Positions 1-6,451 are shown, counted from the stretch's first letter. The stretch: DNA of 9,424 bases from Flavobacterium psychrophilum (GCA_003243255.1 QFQM01000171.1:1-9424), one strand, 5' to 3'. A program made the numbers and translations. Notes: a model not told the origin generated them from the sequence alone.

Positions 1-395
1 ACTTCATACAAAGAGTAATACCTGTAGCTATATTGTTGACAGTATTATTGCTGATAAAATGGAATCCATGGTTATTACTGATTACACTGTGGATACCTGT
101 CATTGCTTTACATGCATTCGTTTTCCGCCGGAACTTCCGCCTGTACGTAGCACCGGATGCATTACAGGTAAATAGTGGTATCTGGGGCAGAAAAACACAA
201 ATCGTCCGTTGGTACAAAACGCAACAAGTATTTTTAGAACAATCTATTTATCAGCGTAGGAAAGAGTTGGCCACCATTTACCTTTCTACGGCCGGTGGTA
301 GAATCACCATCCCTTATATACCATTAAAACTGGCACAACAAATACAGGATTACGCTTTGTATGAAGTGGAAAGAACAGAACGGGCATGGATGTAA
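1..395 (+). CDS. PH domain-containing membrane protein, C-terminal part (YdbT-like), 5' end outside window
   Basis: The reading frame is open to the left edge (first full codon at base 3), so this is the end of a longer gene; the TTG at base 33 is not a convincing start. The visible part begins with a hydrophobic stretch of about 35 residues that could form one or two membrane segments (rich in L, I, V and W, up to HAFVF). A basic turn (RRNFR) follows, then a soluble domain of about 85 residues with the pattern of bacterial PH domains (DUF304/bPH2): YVAPDALQVNSGIWGRKTQI, then WYKTQQVFLEQS, then a beta-rich stretch ending IPYIPL and a final helix. In YdbT-type proteins such pairs of membrane segments and PH domains are repeated, and this would be the last copy. 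The molecular role of the family is poorly defined; membrane or stress functions have been proposed. It converges on the flavin reductase-like gene, 46 bases away. I see no strong terminator hairpin in that gap. Confidence 0.75.
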   Translation, partial: FIQRVIPVAILLTVLLLIKWNPWLLLITLWIPVIALHAFVFRRNFRLYVAPDALQVNSGIWGRKTQIVRWYKTQQVFLEQSIYQRRKELATIYLSTAGGRITIPYIPLKLAQQIQDYALYEVERTERAWM

Positions 396-441
396 GTGAG
401 TAGAATCTCGTTAATAATAAACAACAGCGCCAGCAATCATC

Positions 442-1323
442 TTAATTATTCGCCAGCAATATCTGCCAGGCTGCAGTCACATTACCACTGTCCAATAATT
501 CTTTGGCGTACAGCTGCAACTCCTTTTCCATTTCATCGGGGCTAACAGCATAGTATTGAATAATATTCTTCAACCTGTCGTCATGAAATGCAGGGTCTAC
601 AACAGGCATATCATGTACGTTAGCCAGCTGTCCGAGGTTATTACCGGTAAGAATATTACTGTTACGAATAGGAACAGGCAACGCATCGATGCCAATGCCC
701 AGTTTCACATTTGGCTTTTCAACCTGGAATAAATTGCTTTCATCCACCCGGCAATACCAATCGCCACCCAGGCGGGCTATGTGATGCAGTTTTCGCTGGT
801 CAATGAATCCTTGTTCATTCAGTATAGTATCATCGATGTGCATGACCTTTACTTCACAAATAACGAGATTACCTGCACCACCTTCAGAACCTAAAGCCTT
901 TACTTCCCGCACCACACATTCCATTTTCACCTTACTTTCTTTCACCATCGGCGGAGCCACAACGGTAGCAGGCTCGGCAGTTAAGCCGGCTTTTACAAAT
1001 TCATTGACATCCTTGGGAAATTCGCAGCTGGCCAGGCTCATCTGCTGAACCATAGCATAATCTACGATATTGATCACGACTTCAGGCACTTCCAGCACAT
1101 TTTCCAAAGTATGTTTGGTGCTATTATCCCTTACCCTGCGCGAAGGAGAAAACACAACAATAGGAGGTTGCGTAGAGAACATGTTGAAAAAACTGAAAGG
1201 GCTAAGATTTACCTGTCCCTGCTTATCGATAGTGCTGGCAAAACACACAGGCCGGGGCGCAATGGCATGTTGCAGGTAGTTTTGCTTTTGTACAGTAGTA
1301 AGAGTCGTAAGATCAAGAACCAT
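442..1323 (-). CDS. Flavin reductase-like FMN-binding protein
   Basis: This is a 293-residue protein with a flavin reductase-like split-barrel domain in roughly the first 190 residues. Typical stretches are HAIAPRPVCFASTIDKQGQ, then NLSPFSFFNMFSTQPPIVVF, which resemble the FMN-phosphate and isoalloxazine-binding part of the family, and later GNLVICEV followed by ARLGGDWYCRV. About 90 further residues follow (from about VEKPN on) that I cannot assign to a domain. Family members bind FMN; some act as NAD(P)H:flavin reductases supplying reduced flavin to an oxygenase, while others have unknown substrates. The protein has no signal peptide and should be cytoplasmic. It lies 68 bases downstream of the fumarylacetoacetate hydrolase gene on the same strand and is probably co-transcribed with it. 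From memory, such flavoproteins sit among tyrosine/homogentisate catabolism genes in Bacteroidota, but no oxygenase partner is visible here. No Shine-Dalgarno motif precedes the ATG, only an A-rich stretch. Confidence 0.85.
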   Translation of the reverse strand: MVLDLTTLTTVQKQNYLQHAIAPRPVCFASTIDKQGQVNLSPFSFFNMFSTQPPIVVFSPSRRVRDNSTKHTLENVLEVPEVVINIVDYAMVQQMSLASCEFPKDVNEFVKAGLTAEPATVVAPPMVKESKVKMECVVREVKALGSEGGAGNLVICEVKVMHIDDTILNEQGFIDQRKLHHIARLGGDWYCRVDESNLFQVEKPNVKLGIGIDALPVPIRNSNILTGNNLGQLANVHDMPVVDPAFHDDRLKNIIQYYAVSPDEMEKELQLYAKELLDSGNVTAAWQILLANN

Positions 1324-1391
1324 AAAACAGCTTTTTTATACCCTGCAGATGCAGCCGGTTACGCAATACCCTTAAAAATACCTTTGAACAA

Positions 1392-2408
1392 CTATGCCTG
1401 GTTTACTTTTTTTCTTGCCAGGATAGAGAACTCATCATCTTCCCTTACAATGGTATTGGAAAGTATGCCTAAACCATCGATCTCCATTTCTACAACATCG
1501 CCTGCCTGTAACCATTGCTCGGTGTAATTGGGATCATTAAGCTTACCGGTGCCGTTAAGTTCAAGAAAGCAGCCAGTACCAACAGTACCACTACCAATAA
1601 TGTCGCCCGCATATAGTGTAACACCATAAGAAGCCCGCTCGATGATCTCGGCGAAGGTCCAATCCATATCACCCACATTACCATCGCTTAATGGCTGTCC
1701 GTTTACCCGGCATTGCATGCGAAGGTTCCAGCTCTTGCCTACATGGCCTTCTTTGGCAGGAATTTCATACTGTTCCAGCTCATCGAGCGTCACCAGCCAG
1801 GGGCCTAAGACAGTTGAAAAATCTTTTCCCTTCGCAGGACCAAGGTTTAGCAACATTTCTTCCATTTGCAGCGTGCGGGCACTCATATCATTCATGATCA
1901 TCAGGCCGCCGATATATTGATCAGCATCCTCGGCACGTATATTACGTCCGCTCTTGCAAATAACGATAGCAGCTTCCAGCTCAAAATCCAGCTTCTGGAA
2001 ATGATCAGGCATACAGAATATATCGCCAGGGCCTTGTATAGCAAGATGGTTGGTAAAGTAAAAAATAGGATACTGGTCAAACTCCGGTATCATGGGCACT
2101 TTACGGTTGCGGCGTGCAGCCATAACATGCTGTCTGAAAGCATAACCGTCACGACACGAAGTAGGAAAAGGCACAGGTGCCAACAGGTTTTTCGACTCAG
2201 GAAGAAATCCTTTACTCCGGTCGATCCTTCCTTCCCGTATCATCATTTCACCACCCTGCGCCATGGGAATTACATCTTCCCAATAGTTCAGGAACATGCT
2301 CATATTATGAGGAATGTCCGGATGCAGGCTTTCCATTTCATACAGTAAGCCATCTACGAGTATAGCAAGGCGATCATGGCCTTCTTCTTGATAAGAAACG
2401 AGTTTCAT
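1392..2408 (-). CDS. Fumarylacetoacetate hydrolase family protein (probable fumarylacetoacetase)
   Basis: Fumarylacetoacetases hydrolyse fumarylacetoacetate to fumarate and acetoacetate, the last step of tyrosine/homogentisate breakdown in the cytoplasm. I chose the ATG at 2408 (MKLVSYQEEG, 338 residues); a TTG eight codons upstream is in frame but less likely. Key residues can be placed by spacing against the mammalian enzyme. D87 and H94 (RDGYAFRQHV) match the metal-ligand Asp and catalytic His, seven residues apart. E143 and E145 (DFELEAAIV) match the paired Glu ligands. D174-x-S-A-R178-x-x-Q181 (NDMSARTLQ) matches the DWSARDIQ block. Lysines at 193/195 follow, and the glycine-rich YAGDIIGSGTVGTGCF loop is intact. 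The length fits the shorter bacterial fumarylacetoacetases. The catalytic set looks complete, but related family members act on acylpyruvates or 2-keto acids, so the substrate is inferred mainly from the family and from the flavin reductase-like neighbour. A small gene ends 32 bases upstream, which suggests an operon. Confidence 0.88.
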   Translation of the reverse strand: MKLVSYQEEGHDRLAILVDGLLYEMESLHPDIPHNMSMFLNYWEDVIPMAQGGEMMIREGRIDRSKGFLPESKNLLAPVPFPTSCRDGYAFRQHVMAARRNRKVPMIPEFDQYPIFYFTNHLAIQGPGDIFCMPDHFQKLDFELEAAIVICKSGRNIRAEDADQYIGGLMIMNDMSARTLQMEEMLLNLGPAKGKDFSTVLGPWLVTLDELEQYEIPAKEGHVGKSWNLRMQCRVNGQPLSDGNVGDMDWTFAEIIERASYGVTLYAGDIIGSGTVGTGCFLELNGTGKLNDPNYTEQWLQAGDVVEMEIDGLGILSNTIVREDDEFSILARKKVNQA

Positions 2409-2440
2409 AGCAGCAACATTTAGCGGCTGCAAGATATTAT

Positions 2441-2746
2441 TTATCTTTTCTTTTTTCGCTTACCTTTTTTATCAGGTTGATCCTGGTGCATCAGGTAGGT
2501 TGCTTCGGCTAATGATTCCAGCTTTTCGTATAGGAAAATGAGGTTGCTTCGTTCACGGCCCCTGGCATAGGTACCATTATCAGATCCGAGGGCTGTTAAT
2601 AACCAATCCCACAGAAGTTCCCGCAGGTCTGTTAAATGGTAGCATTCAAAAAAATAGTTGATAACGGCTGCTGGTTGTTGCCGTTCTTCTTTGGTAAGGC
2701 GAATCAATTGATTGTGTTTACGTTTTTGTTTGACAGAGGCTTGCAT
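2441..2746 (-). CDS. Small basic protein of unknown function
   Basis: I do not recognise this 101-residue protein. It starts with a basic segment (MQASVKQKRKHNQLIRLTKE). A predicted helical core follows that is rich in aromatic and acidic residues, with FFECYHLTDLRELLWDWL, then TALGSDNGTYARGRERSNLI and a helix LYEKLESLAEATYL. It ends in a lysine/arginine tail (KKGKRKKKR). It has no signal peptide or membrane segment and no cysteine cluster. The amino-acid composition looks like a real soluble protein, and the stop lies only 32 bases before the fumarylacetoacetate hydrolase start on the same strand, so it is probably the first gene of that transcription unit. The basic ends could suit nucleic-acid or ribosome contact, but that is speculation. 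The ATG at 2746 is the only good start; a stop-rich region lies upstream. Confidence 0.68.
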   Translation of the reverse strand: MQASVKQKRKHNQLIRLTKEERQQPAAVINYFFECYHLTDLRELLWDWLLTALGSDNGTYARGRERSNLIFLYEKLESLAEATYLMHQDQPDKKGKRKKKR

Positions 2747-2940
2747 GGCTCGTTATGTTAAGTTGATGGATGATGAAATGAATTAGGGGTATAGAAACCG
2801 CTCCTAATCGTTCCTTATTGCAACTATAAAGCTCCCCGCCCCAAAAAAGTCTTCTCCTGGCGTGGATTGAGCATATCAATTGCAATAACCAATGAAAGGC
2901 GGGGGCATAAGTATACACACAGGTATAGTTATTGGCATAA

Positions 2941-2964
2941 GCACAGGCATATGCACAGGCACAT
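2941..2964. repeat. Short tandem repeat, 2 units of 12 bp
   Basis: Two neighbouring 12-base units, GCACAGGCATAT and GCACAGGCACAT, differ at one position. The octamer GGCATAAG occurs just before them at 2934-2941 and again exactly 30 bases to the left at 2904-2911, where it is followed by a related CACACAGGTATA sequence. The patch therefore looks like a degenerate repeat cluster made from a CA/GGCATA motif. It may be replication-slippage sequence or a cluster of protein-binding sites; nothing here decides between them. Confidence 0.5.
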
Positions 2965-3152
2965 ATCCTAATACATATACGGCCTCTCCCCTTTGTTTAG
3001 GGTGATATGCAGGTTATGCATATACATCTATTTTAGAATGGTATCATCTATGCAGCAGCCTGAAGGTATCGTTGTAGCGGGTAGCTTGGTTGTATGGATG
3101 ATGAATTATCGTTACTTACCCGGTAAAAATGTATTTATTTTCTGCTGCACTC

Positions 3153-3240
3153 AATTTAAAATTATTAAATATATTTATAATCACAAATATATTCACTCTT
3201 TTCCGGTCTGCCAATTTTTTTAGTAACAAATTTAAAATTT
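3153..3240 (+). promoter_or_regulatory. AT-rich repeats in front of the XRE regulator gene (possible operators)
   Basis: The 90 bases before the XRE start carry two repeated motifs. AATTTAAAATT occurs at 3153-3163 and again at 3229-3239, ending one base before the ATG. AATATATTT at 3168-3176 pairs as a perfect 9-base inverted repeat with AAATATATT at 3185-3193, with an 8-base spacer; because the left arm is itself palindromic, it also forms a direct repeat 18 bases apart. XRE-type regulators often bind dyads in their own promoters, so autoregulation is plausible. AT-rich DNA produces such matches easily, and no clear TAnnTTTG box is present. Confidence 0.35.
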
Positions 3241-3621
3241 ATGGATCAGTCTTTAAATTTTTTTGGAAAGAACCTTCAGTTCTTGCGTAAGGAGAAAAAA
3301 CTGAGGCAGCACGAAATGTACGACAGTCTTGGTTTCTCGCGTACTACGTGGTCGAATTATGAACAATGCAGAACGGCGCCTTCGCTGGATGGGCTGATTA
3401 GAATATCCAGGTTTTTTGGAGTTACGTTGGACGAGTTGATTGCAGAGGATGTTGAGCTAAAGTTTGAGGGCAGGAAATACAAGAAGTATGCGTACAGTGA
3501 TTCGATAACGCTGGTGGAAGAGCCCAATACGGCCGGCCTGGATTATTTGAAGATCAGGTTGGAGAGATTGGAGAACGAAATAGGGATGATTAAGAACGCC
3601 CGGGAGAGTTCGCCCTTCTAA
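3241..3621 (+). CDS. XRE-family helix-turn-helix transcriptional regulator
   Basis: This is a 126-residue cytoplasmic DNA-binding protein. Residues about 8-68 form a Cro/C1-type (HTH_3) domain: FGKNLQFLRKEKKLRQHEMY gives helices 1-2, LGFSRTTWSNYEQCRTAPSL gives the recognition helix and following loop, and LIRISRFFGVTLDELIAED gives the last helices. The C-terminal part has a charged linker (KFEGRKYKKYAYS) and a leucine/isoleucine heptad stretch (LDYLKIRLERLENEIGMIK) that probably forms a coiled coil for dimerisation. It carries no metal site, peptidase domain or toxin partner. The start is the ATG directly after an AT-rich repeat region. It is preceded by the divergent gap and followed after 49 bases by tadA on the same strand, which has its own possible promoter, so the two may not be linked in function. 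The target genes are unknown; self-regulation is the simplest guess. Confidence 0.88.
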   Translation: MDQSLNFFGKNLQFLRKEKKLRQHEMYDSLGFSRTTWSNYEQCRTAPSLDGLIRISRFFGVTLDELIAEDVELKFEGRKYKKYAYSDSITLVEEPNTAGLDYLKIRLERLENEIGMIKNARESSPF

Positions 3622-3657
3622 TTAAGGATAGCTTACCTCCGGATGCTACAGAGGTTT

Positions 3658-3665
3658 TACCTTCG
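3658..3665 (+). promoter_or_regulatory. Possible -7 promoter box for tadA (TACCTTCG)
   Basis: TACCTTCG differs at one base from the Bacteroidota -7 consensus TAnnTTTG and ends 5 bases before the tadA ATG. If used, the transcript would have almost no leader. I see no matching TTTG about 20 bases upstream, so this is a weak call. Confidence 0.35.
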
Positions 3666-3670
3666 CGGGT

Positions 3671-4108
3671 ATGACCGATGAATTCTTTATGCAACAGGCG
3701 CTGAAAGAAGCGCAAAAAGCTTACAGCGACGGAGAAATACCGGTAGGTGCCGTAGTGGTGCTGAATAATAAGATCATTGCACGCGGGCACAACCAGGTGG
3801 AACGCCTCAATGATCCTACGGCACATGCGGAAGTTATAGCTCTAACCTCAGCTTTTAATTTCCTGGGAGCAAAGTACATCCCGGAAGGAACATTGTATGT
3901 TACGGTAGAACCTTGCCTCATGTGTGCAGGAGCACTGTATTGGAGTAAGGTGAGCAAAGTAGTATGGGGTGCTGATGATGAAAAGAATGGGCACAAAAGG
4001 ATCACAGGCGATAACTGGCCTTTTCATCCCAAAACAGAAGTGGTAAAGGGCATACTAAAAGACGATTGCGCGGCACTCATGAAGAACTTTTTCAAAGATA
4101 AAAGATAG
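3671..4108 (+). CDS. tadA: tRNA-specific adenosine deaminase TadA
   Basis: TadA converts adenosine 34 to inosine in the wobble position of tRNA-Arg(ACG), so that one tRNA can read several codons; it acts as a homodimer in the cytoplasm. The 145-residue length is normal. The zinc-deaminase signature is complete: H52-A-E54 within DPTAHAEVIAL (zinc ligand and proton-shuttle Glu) and P81-C82-x-x-C85 within VEPCLMCAGAL (two Cys ligands). The N-terminal EIPVGAVVV strand, the GHNQVE segment and the VVWGADDEKNG stretch also fit TadA. A guanine or cytosine deaminase is possible within the superfamily, but the DPTAHAE plus PCLMCAGA pattern favours TadA. The ATG at 3671 gives the usual N-terminus (MTDEFFMQQALKEA). 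The gene is followed by a strong hairpin terminator. Confidence 0.93.
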   Translation: MTDEFFMQQALKEAQKAYSDGEIPVGAVVVLNNKIIARGHNQVERLNDPTAHAEVIALTSAFNFLGAKYIPEGTLYVTVEPCLMCAGALYWSKVSKVVWGADDEKNGHKRITGDNWPFHPKTEVVKGILKDDCAALMKNFFKDKR

Positions 4109-4140
4109 AGTGTAGTAACATCCCAACAACCTCTTTAAAT

Positions 4141-4176
4141 GCAAAAGCCACCCACTGTTGAGTGGATGGCTTTTGT
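4141..4176. terminator. Bidirectional hairpin terminator between tadA and the DUF1080 gene
   Basis: A 14-base arm at 4142-4155 (CAAAAGCCACCCAC) pairs with 4162-4175 (GTGGATGGCTTTTG), with one mismatch and a six-base loop. The stem ends in AAAA/TTTT, so on either strand the hairpin is followed by T-rich sequence. It lies 33 bases after the tadA stop and 13 bases after the stop of the convergent gene, so it can serve both. Confidence 0.85.
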
Positions 4177-4189
4177 ATTAATGATATGC

Positions 4190-4921
4190 TTACAATTTAC
4201 GCAGCTTGATATTTTTAAACCATATACCTCCACCATGGTCCTGGAGAGCGATATGTCCTTTTTTGATCATGCCATACAGCTTGGCATCACTCCATTTACT
4301 TTTTGATTTAAGCTCATTCCACTCAGGCGTCCATAGGTCAAAATCAACCACTTTCTTGCCATTTAGCCAATGCTCTACGTGGGCGCCGTTAACGATGATC
4401 TTCGTTTGATTGTATTCACCGGCAGGTTTGGCTGTCAAGGCAGTAGGAGGATGCATGGCATAATCGGAACCGCTTTTTTGCCAGTCTTCCAGTTTCTCAG
4501 GATAACCCTCATCATCGATCAGCTGGTATTCGGGGCCAGTTTCATAAGAGGCCCTGTCACCTTCTTCCACCCGGTATATTACGCCACTATTGAAGCCTTT
4601 ATTGATCTTCCAGTCGAAGGCAAGCTCAAAATTGTCGTATTGCCCAGCTGTAACAAGGTCAGATCGATGAGCAAGCTGCCCCTCTTTACAATGCAACTGG
4701 CCATTTACAACCTCCCACCCTTCGGATTGAGCATTCCGGTAGGGTCGCCAGCCGTGGGTTGTTTTACCATCAAACAACAATACCCAGCCGGCTTTTTTCT
4801 CGGCAACAGTCAATGTATTGTCTTTGGTTTGGAATGGCGTAAAAGCTGTGAAAGCAACACTGGAAAGGCATATAATGCAACAGGCAATAATGATCTTTGA
4901 TTTGGATAGATACATAAGCAT
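4190..4921 (-). CDS. Secreted DUF1080 protein (3-keto-disaccharide hydrolase family)
   Basis: The protein has 243 residues from the ATG at 4921, or 241 from the next ATG at 4915; the longer frame back to 4969 adds a poor N-terminus. From the second Met it begins MYLSKSK, then a hydrophobic run (IIIACCIICLSSVAF) and a plausible signal peptidase I site near AFTA, so it should reach the periplasm. An IIAC tetrad resembles a lipobox but lies too close to the N-terminus. The mature part matches the DUF1080 lectin-like beta-sandwich: WVLLFDGKTTHGWRPY near its start, FELAFDWKINKGFNSGVIYR, TGPEYQLIDDEGYP with conserved acidic residues, and the hallmark GHIALQDHGGGIWFKNIKLR at the C-terminus. Some members hydrolyse 3-keto-glycosides made by sugar oxidoreductases; others are uncharacterised. 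No oxidoreductase or SusC/D pair is nearby. It is divergent from sodA across about 200 bases. Confidence 0.85.
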   Translation of the reverse strand: MLMYLSKSKIIIACCIICLSSVAFTAFTPFQTKDNTLTVAEKKAGWVLLFDGKTTHGWRPYRNAQSEGWEVVNGQLHCKEGQLAHRSDLVTAGQYDNFELAFDWKINKGFNSGVIYRVEEGDRASYETGPEYQLIDDEGYPEKLEDWQKSGSDYAMHPPTALTAKPAGEYNQTKIIVNGAHVEHWLNGKKVVDFDLWTPEWNELKSKSKWSDAKLYGMIKKGHIALQDHGGGIWFKNIKLRKL

Positions 4922-5040
4922 TGAATTGAGTGAGTACAAAAAGGGACAGTAAGTTACTATAAAAATCAAATGTCCGGGAATGATTCTGTGGCAGCAGGTT
5001 TATTATAAAGCTATTAATTCGCTGGGCCACTGGTATTTGA

Positions 5041-5072
5041 ATTGGTCAATCAACCAATGACCTGTAAATTTG
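5041..5072 (+). promoter_or_regulatory. Probable sodA promoter with overlapping dyad
   Basis: TAAATTTG at 5065-5072 matches the Bacteroidota -7 consensus TAnnTTTG exactly. ATTG at 5041-5044 lies 20 bases upstream, where the -33 TTTG is expected, with one mismatch. The same ATTG is part of a perfect inverted repeat, ATTGGT (5041-5046) and ACCAAT (5053-5058), and GGTCA (5045-5049) also pairs with TGACC (5058-5062). A regulator bound there would cover the -33 region. The predicted transcript leader is about 45-50 bases. Confidence 0.55.
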
Positions 5073-5124
5073 TTATCCTTTCACGATTTAACGGAACTAT
5101 TAAACATTTTAAAACTTAATAGCT

Positions 5125-5733
5125 ATGGCATTCACTTTACCTGCGCTTCCTTATGCACATGAGGCTCTGGAACCGCATATTGACACTTTGACGATGCAGA
5201 TTCACCACGGCAAGCACCACCAGGCATACGTAGATAACCTGAATAAAGCTATTGCCGGTACTCCCAATGAAAATAAATCCCTGGAAGAGCTGGTAAAAGC
5301 AGCAGGCACTATCAGCCCAGCTGTTCGCAATAACGGTGGTGGCCACTGGAACCATACTTTCTTCTGGGAAAGCCTCGCACCCAACGCAGGTGGCGCTCCT
5401 TCCGGCAAACTGGCCGACGCTATCAACGCAACTTTTGGCTCTTTGGATGAGTTTAAAGAAAAGTTTAATACTGCAGGCGCTACCCGTTTTGGTAGTGGCT
5501 GGGCATGGCTGCTGGTAAAAGACGGCAAGCTGGAGATTTCTTCTACACCCAACCAGGATAATCCCCTGATGGACGTAGCTGAAGTAAAAGGTACCCCTAT
5601 CCTCGGTGTAGACGTGTGGGAACATGCCTATTACCTGAAATACCAGAACAAGCGCCCCGACTACCTGAAAGCTTTCTGGAATGTAGTTAACTGGACTAAA
5701 GTAGCTGAGCGTTTTGCTGCAGCTTCAAAATAA
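5125..5733 (+). CDS. sodA: Superoxide dismutase, Mn-type by sequence
   Basis: It dismutates superoxide to hydrogen peroxide and oxygen; with no signal peptide, it acts in the cytoplasm. The 202-residue length and both domains (helical N-terminal, alpha/beta C-terminal) are normal for the Fe/Mn family. Metal ligands are H27 (in QIHHGKHH), H77 (in HWNHTFFW), D163 and H167 (both in [10 protein letters not shown]). Two markers point to manganese rather than iron: GGGHWNH has Gly where Fe enzymes carry Ala-Gln, and Q144 in [10 protein letters not shown] is the Mn-type outer-sphere glutamine. Cambialistic use of either metal cannot be excluded from sequence. The N-terminus ([20 protein letters not shown]) matches the family well, so the ATG at 5125 is secure. 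It has its own promoter-like box and a terminator and appears to be transcribed alone. The gene is clean and complete. Confidence 0.96.
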   Translation: MAFTLPALPYAHEALEPHIDTLTMQIHHGKHHQAYVDNLNKAIAGTPNENKSLEELVKAAGTISPAVRNNGGGHWNHTFFWESLAPNAGGAPSGKLADAINATFGSLDEFKEKFNTAGATRFGSGWAWLLVKDGKLEISSTPNQDNPLMDVAEVKGTPILGVDVWEHAYYLKYQNKRPDYLKAFWNVVNWTKVAERFAAASK

Positions 5734-5759
5734 GAATCAAAAAATTTCCGTTACTTAGT

Positions 5760-5790
5760 AATCCCGGTATCAACGCCGGGATTGTTTTTT
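5760..5790 (+). terminator. Rho-independent-type terminator after sodA
   Basis: AATCCCGG at 5760-5767 pairs perfectly with CCGGGATT at 5776-5783 around an eight-base loop, and is followed by GTTTTTT. It lies 26 bases after the sodA stop and 28 bases before the next start, so the downstream lipoprotein gene probably has its own promoter or depends on read-through. Confidence 0.9.
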
Positions 5791-5818
5791 ATCCTACAAA
5801 CCATTCAATTGTTTACAC

Positions 5819-6436
5819 ATGAAATTACTTTCCCTTCTTGCGGTATGCCTGTCTATCGTATTTTTTTCAGCCTGCTCAGATGGTGGTAGCAAAGGTGGAA
5901 AAACACTGGTTGTAATGACCAGCGGTAAAATGCAGATAGATAAAGCCAAACCAGAAACTATCAACTTTGAACCTGGCAACCAGCATAATGAAGAGATATT
6001 GACGTACAGTGGTGATGCAGCAGTAAAGGTTACCATAAAAAGCCCTGCAGGAGACCAGACTTTCGATCTGCCCGATAATGGCATCTATCTGCTGAACCTG
6101 AAGAAAGATACTTTGATAGGAAGCATCGTGAACTTCGGCTCCAGCGGCATGCCTACTTCTATCAGCAATGTGCAATTAGAACACATCATCGACAGCACCC
6201 AACAATTACTCCTGGGTCAAAATGCCAGCGATGCCAATAAAACCTATTTCCTTACTCCTGGCTCTATCAAAAAGGTAAGCGCTAATCAGGGTGCTAAGAT
6301 CTTAGGCCCTTACAATGCTATTCCCGGTAAAGTCGAGGCGGATAAAGACGGCAAAGCACCTGAGTTTTATAAATTCTTCACCAATTCTCAGAAACGTGAG
6401 TCATTGAATGATCTGATCAAGAGACTTCAAAAATAA
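5819..6436 (+). CDS. Lipoprotein of unknown function
   Basis: This 205-residue protein has a lipoprotein signal peptide: MKLLSLLAVCLSIVFF and a lipobox FSAC with the acylated cysteine at residue 19. Phe at -3 is a slightly unusual lipobox residue. The mature protein starts C-S-D-G-G, so a flexible acidic/glycine linker leads to a beta-rich domain (KTLVVMTSGKMQI, then DAAVKVTIKSPAGDQTFDLP, NGIYLLNLKKDTLIGSIV) and a more helical second half ending in LNDLIKRLQK. I do not recognise the domain. It should be anchored in the outer membrane or on the periplasmic side of the envelope. It lies downstream of the sodA terminator, and I see no TAnnTTTG box in the short gap. Codon use looks like its neighbours and there is no sign of transfer. 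Confidence 0.8.
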   Translation: MKLLSLLAVCLSIVFFSACSDGGSKGGKTLVVMTSGKMQIDKAKPETINFEPGNQHNEEILTYSGDAAVKVTIKSPAGDQTFDLPDNGIYLLNLKKDTLIGSIVNFGSSGMPTSISNVQLEHIIDSTQQLLLGQNASDANKTYFLTPGSIKKVSANQGAKILGPYNAIPGKVEADKDGKAPEFYKFFTNSQKRESLNDLIKRLQK

Positions 6437-6451
6437 TAATGAGTGAGTAAC

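Larger units (their letters stand above)
2747..3240. other. Divergent intergenic region, 494 bases, no supported gene
   Basis: This gap separates the left-going small-protein/FAH unit from the right-going XRE regulator, so it should hold promoters for both directions. Open frames inside it (for example 2718-2918 on the minus strand and 2993-3223 on the plus strand) give protein sequences that look like random translation. Base composition changes along it: a G/C-rich patch with CCCCGCC near 2834 and GGCGGGG near 2898, then a CA/TA-rich repeat patch at 2904-2980, then a strongly AT-rich stretch from about 3121 to 3240. For the leftward genes I find only a weak -7 candidate (TATAGTTG, complement of 2821-2828) with no -33 partner. 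I find no tRNA or convincing small RNA. Confidence 0.6.

Noticed and set aside
1866..2348. Long plus-strand open frame (160 codons) inside the fumarylacetoacetate hydrolase gene
   Set aside because: The opposite strand encodes an intact catalytic domain with all key residues; this frame is its shadow.
2834..2904. CCCCGCC near 2834 and GGCGGGG near 2898 as arms of a large hairpin
   Set aside because: Only seven bases pair across about 57 bases of loop, with no supporting flanking complementarity.
2718..3223. Two open frames in the divergent gap (2718-2918 minus, 2993-3223 plus)
   Set aside because: Their translations have no domain-like pattern, one overlaps the 101-residue gene start, and they run through the repeat and AT-rich DNA.
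3635..3658. ACCTC/GAGGT hairpin followed by TTTT between the XRE gene and tadA as a terminator
   Set aside because: A five-base stem with an 11-base loop and four T residues is too weak to call.
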